Part shown: positions 6,300 to 6,882 of the stretch, piece after piece
How positions within the stretch are numbered: the first letter of the stretch is position 1
Layout of the letters: every line of letters starts with the position of its first letter
NCBI GenBank assembly: GCA_022705365.1
Contig: JAKJEP010000171.1
Location: 1-6,882 of the forward strand
Direction of reading: 5' to 3'
Source of the DNA: Planctomycetota bacterium
Lineage (GTDB): Bacteria > Planctomycetota > Phycisphaerae > Sedimentisphaerales > SM23-30
DNA: 6,882 bases
Made by a program: the position numbers and the translations under genes
The notes under the pieces: generated by a model
What the model saw: only the letters and a program-made list of their open reading frames with translations
Told to the model about the DNA's origin: nothing
The model's database searches: none

Positions 6300-6882
6300 T
6301 TATCGGCGGCTGCCGGATACCAGAATCCGAATCGCCTCGTTGGCCGCCGCCAGACCGAAGATGCCGGGGATTGTCGGCAGCGAGCCCAGTTTGCGGCGGG
6401 GGCGGCCTCGCTCGTAAAATTCCTCGCCCGGCTGGGACTCGGTAATTTCCCGGCCCGTAACCGCATCGAGCACCTCCACCGAATAAACGCAGGGAAAATC
6501 CGTGCTGACGCGGTTTTGCCGCAACCGCTTGCGAATCAGCCGGGCCAGCGGGCAATGCCGCGTGGCCGATAACGGCCCCACCCGGACCGCATTCACATCC
6601 TTCCGCAGCGCCGCGGCCATGCTGGAGACCAGGGGAATCTGCCGCTGCACCACCGCCTGAATCAGTTCCACCTTGGGATTCAGAGAATCGATGGCGTCCA
6701 GGAGTAAATCCGGCCGGCCTTCCAGAATTACATCCATACTCTCCAGATGGGCAAAACAGGCCAGGGCCTCCACCTGGCAATGGGGATTGATATCCTGCAC
6801 CCGCTGCCGGGCGACGTTCACCTTGGCCTGCCCCAGGGTGGATTGCAGGGCATAAAGCTGGCGGTTGATATTGCTGGGCCGG
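6300..6882 (-). CDS. TcdA/ThiF-type E1-like enzyme, C-terminal part, truncated by window edge
   Basis: The visible 193 codons enter from the right edge as RPSNINRQLYALQSTLGQAK and end at TAA 6300. SNINRQ (3-8) is the Arg-finger motif of the ThiF/MoeB/HesA E1-like fold. The order that follows fits TcdA (CsdL), the tRNA threonylcarbamoyladenosine dehydratase: a strand near DLLLDAID, then CPLARLIRKRLR, then LGSLPTIPGIFGLAAANEAI near the C-terminus. TcdA uses ATP to cyclise t6A37 in tRNA. The nucleotide-binding Gly-rich loop and the start lie outside the window. There is no Cys pair for zinc in the visible part, which agrees with TcdA rather than MoeB or ThiF. It is convergent with DUF190. Confidence 0.85.
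   Translation of the reverse strand, partial: RPSNINRQLYALQSTLGQAKVNVARQRVQDINPHCQVEALACFAHLESMDVILEGRPDLLLDAIDSLNPKVELIQAVVQRQIPLVSSMAAALRKDVNAVRVGPLSATRHCPLARLIRKRLRQNRVSTDFPCVYSVEVLDAVTGREITESQPGEEFYERGRPRRKLGSLPTIPGIFGLAAANEAIRILVSGSRR

Noticed and set aside
6285..6320. Bidirectional terminator between DUF190 and the TcdA-like gene
   Set aside because: There are only five bases between the stops, and no stable hairpin with a T-run could be found by eye.
5170..6780. Very long minus-strand open frame (536 codons) across the cupin, crcB, DUF190 and TcdA-like genes
   Set aside because: It is antisense to three well-recognised plus-strand genes and overlaps the TcdA-like gene in another frame. 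Its translation is low-complexity Gly/Gln/Asp-rich with no family features, typical of shadow frames in GC-rich DNA.

Overview
The window is chromosomal-looking bacterial DNA, mostly GC-rich, with tightly packed genes, TTG starts in two places and clear Shine-Dalgarno sites. No rRNA, tRNA, mobile element or CRISPR array is visible. The secreted GH99/WbsX-like glycoside hydrolase, a GYF_2-domain membrane protein and a KdgF-like cupin together are reminiscent of the Planctomycetota/Verrucomicrobiota/Lentisphaerota group. That placement is an impression, not a demonstration.

Layout. (1) Positions 1-508, minus strand: the N-terminal half of a DMT/EamA-type membrane permease, starting at TTG and running off the left edge. 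(2) Positions 509-746: a divergent intergenic region with a perfect 14-bp palindrome and a possible small ORF (574-750) whose stop overlaps the next start. (3) Positions 747-5087, plus strand: a three-gene presumed operon. It holds an AI-2E/PerM-family membrane protein, a GYF_2 protein with two membrane segments, and a large exported protein with two repeated beta-sandwich-like modules, a NEW3/CARDB-like module and a GH99/WbsX-like catalytic domain. Gaps are 3 nt and then an ATGA overlap. The glycosidase gene carries an apparent single-base frameshift near 4784. It separates the first 661 codons from about 97 further codons that hold the conserved Glu-Trp-Gly-Glu motif. (4) Positions 5185-6294, plus strand: a KdgF-like cupin, the fluoride channel CrcB/Fluc, and a DUF190 PII-like protein. 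CrcB with DUF190 is a known pairing in fluoride resistance. (5) Positions 6300-6882, minus strand: the C-terminal part of a TcdA/ThiF-type E1-like enzyme, converging on DUF190 with a 5-nt gap.

How the genes fit together. Exported GH99-like enzyme and KdgF-like cupin hint at carbohydrate use, but they are separated by 97 nt and may not be co-regulated. CrcB and DUF190 form a fluoride-export unit; no fluoride riboswitch was recognised upstream. The most notable points are the frameshift that removes the presumed catalytic motif, the abrupt AT-rich segment from about 2180 to 2860 inside the GYF_2 gene, the palindrome in the divergent promoter region, and the TTGA junction in front of the AI-2E gene. 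I did not find evidence of a clearly new molecular system.
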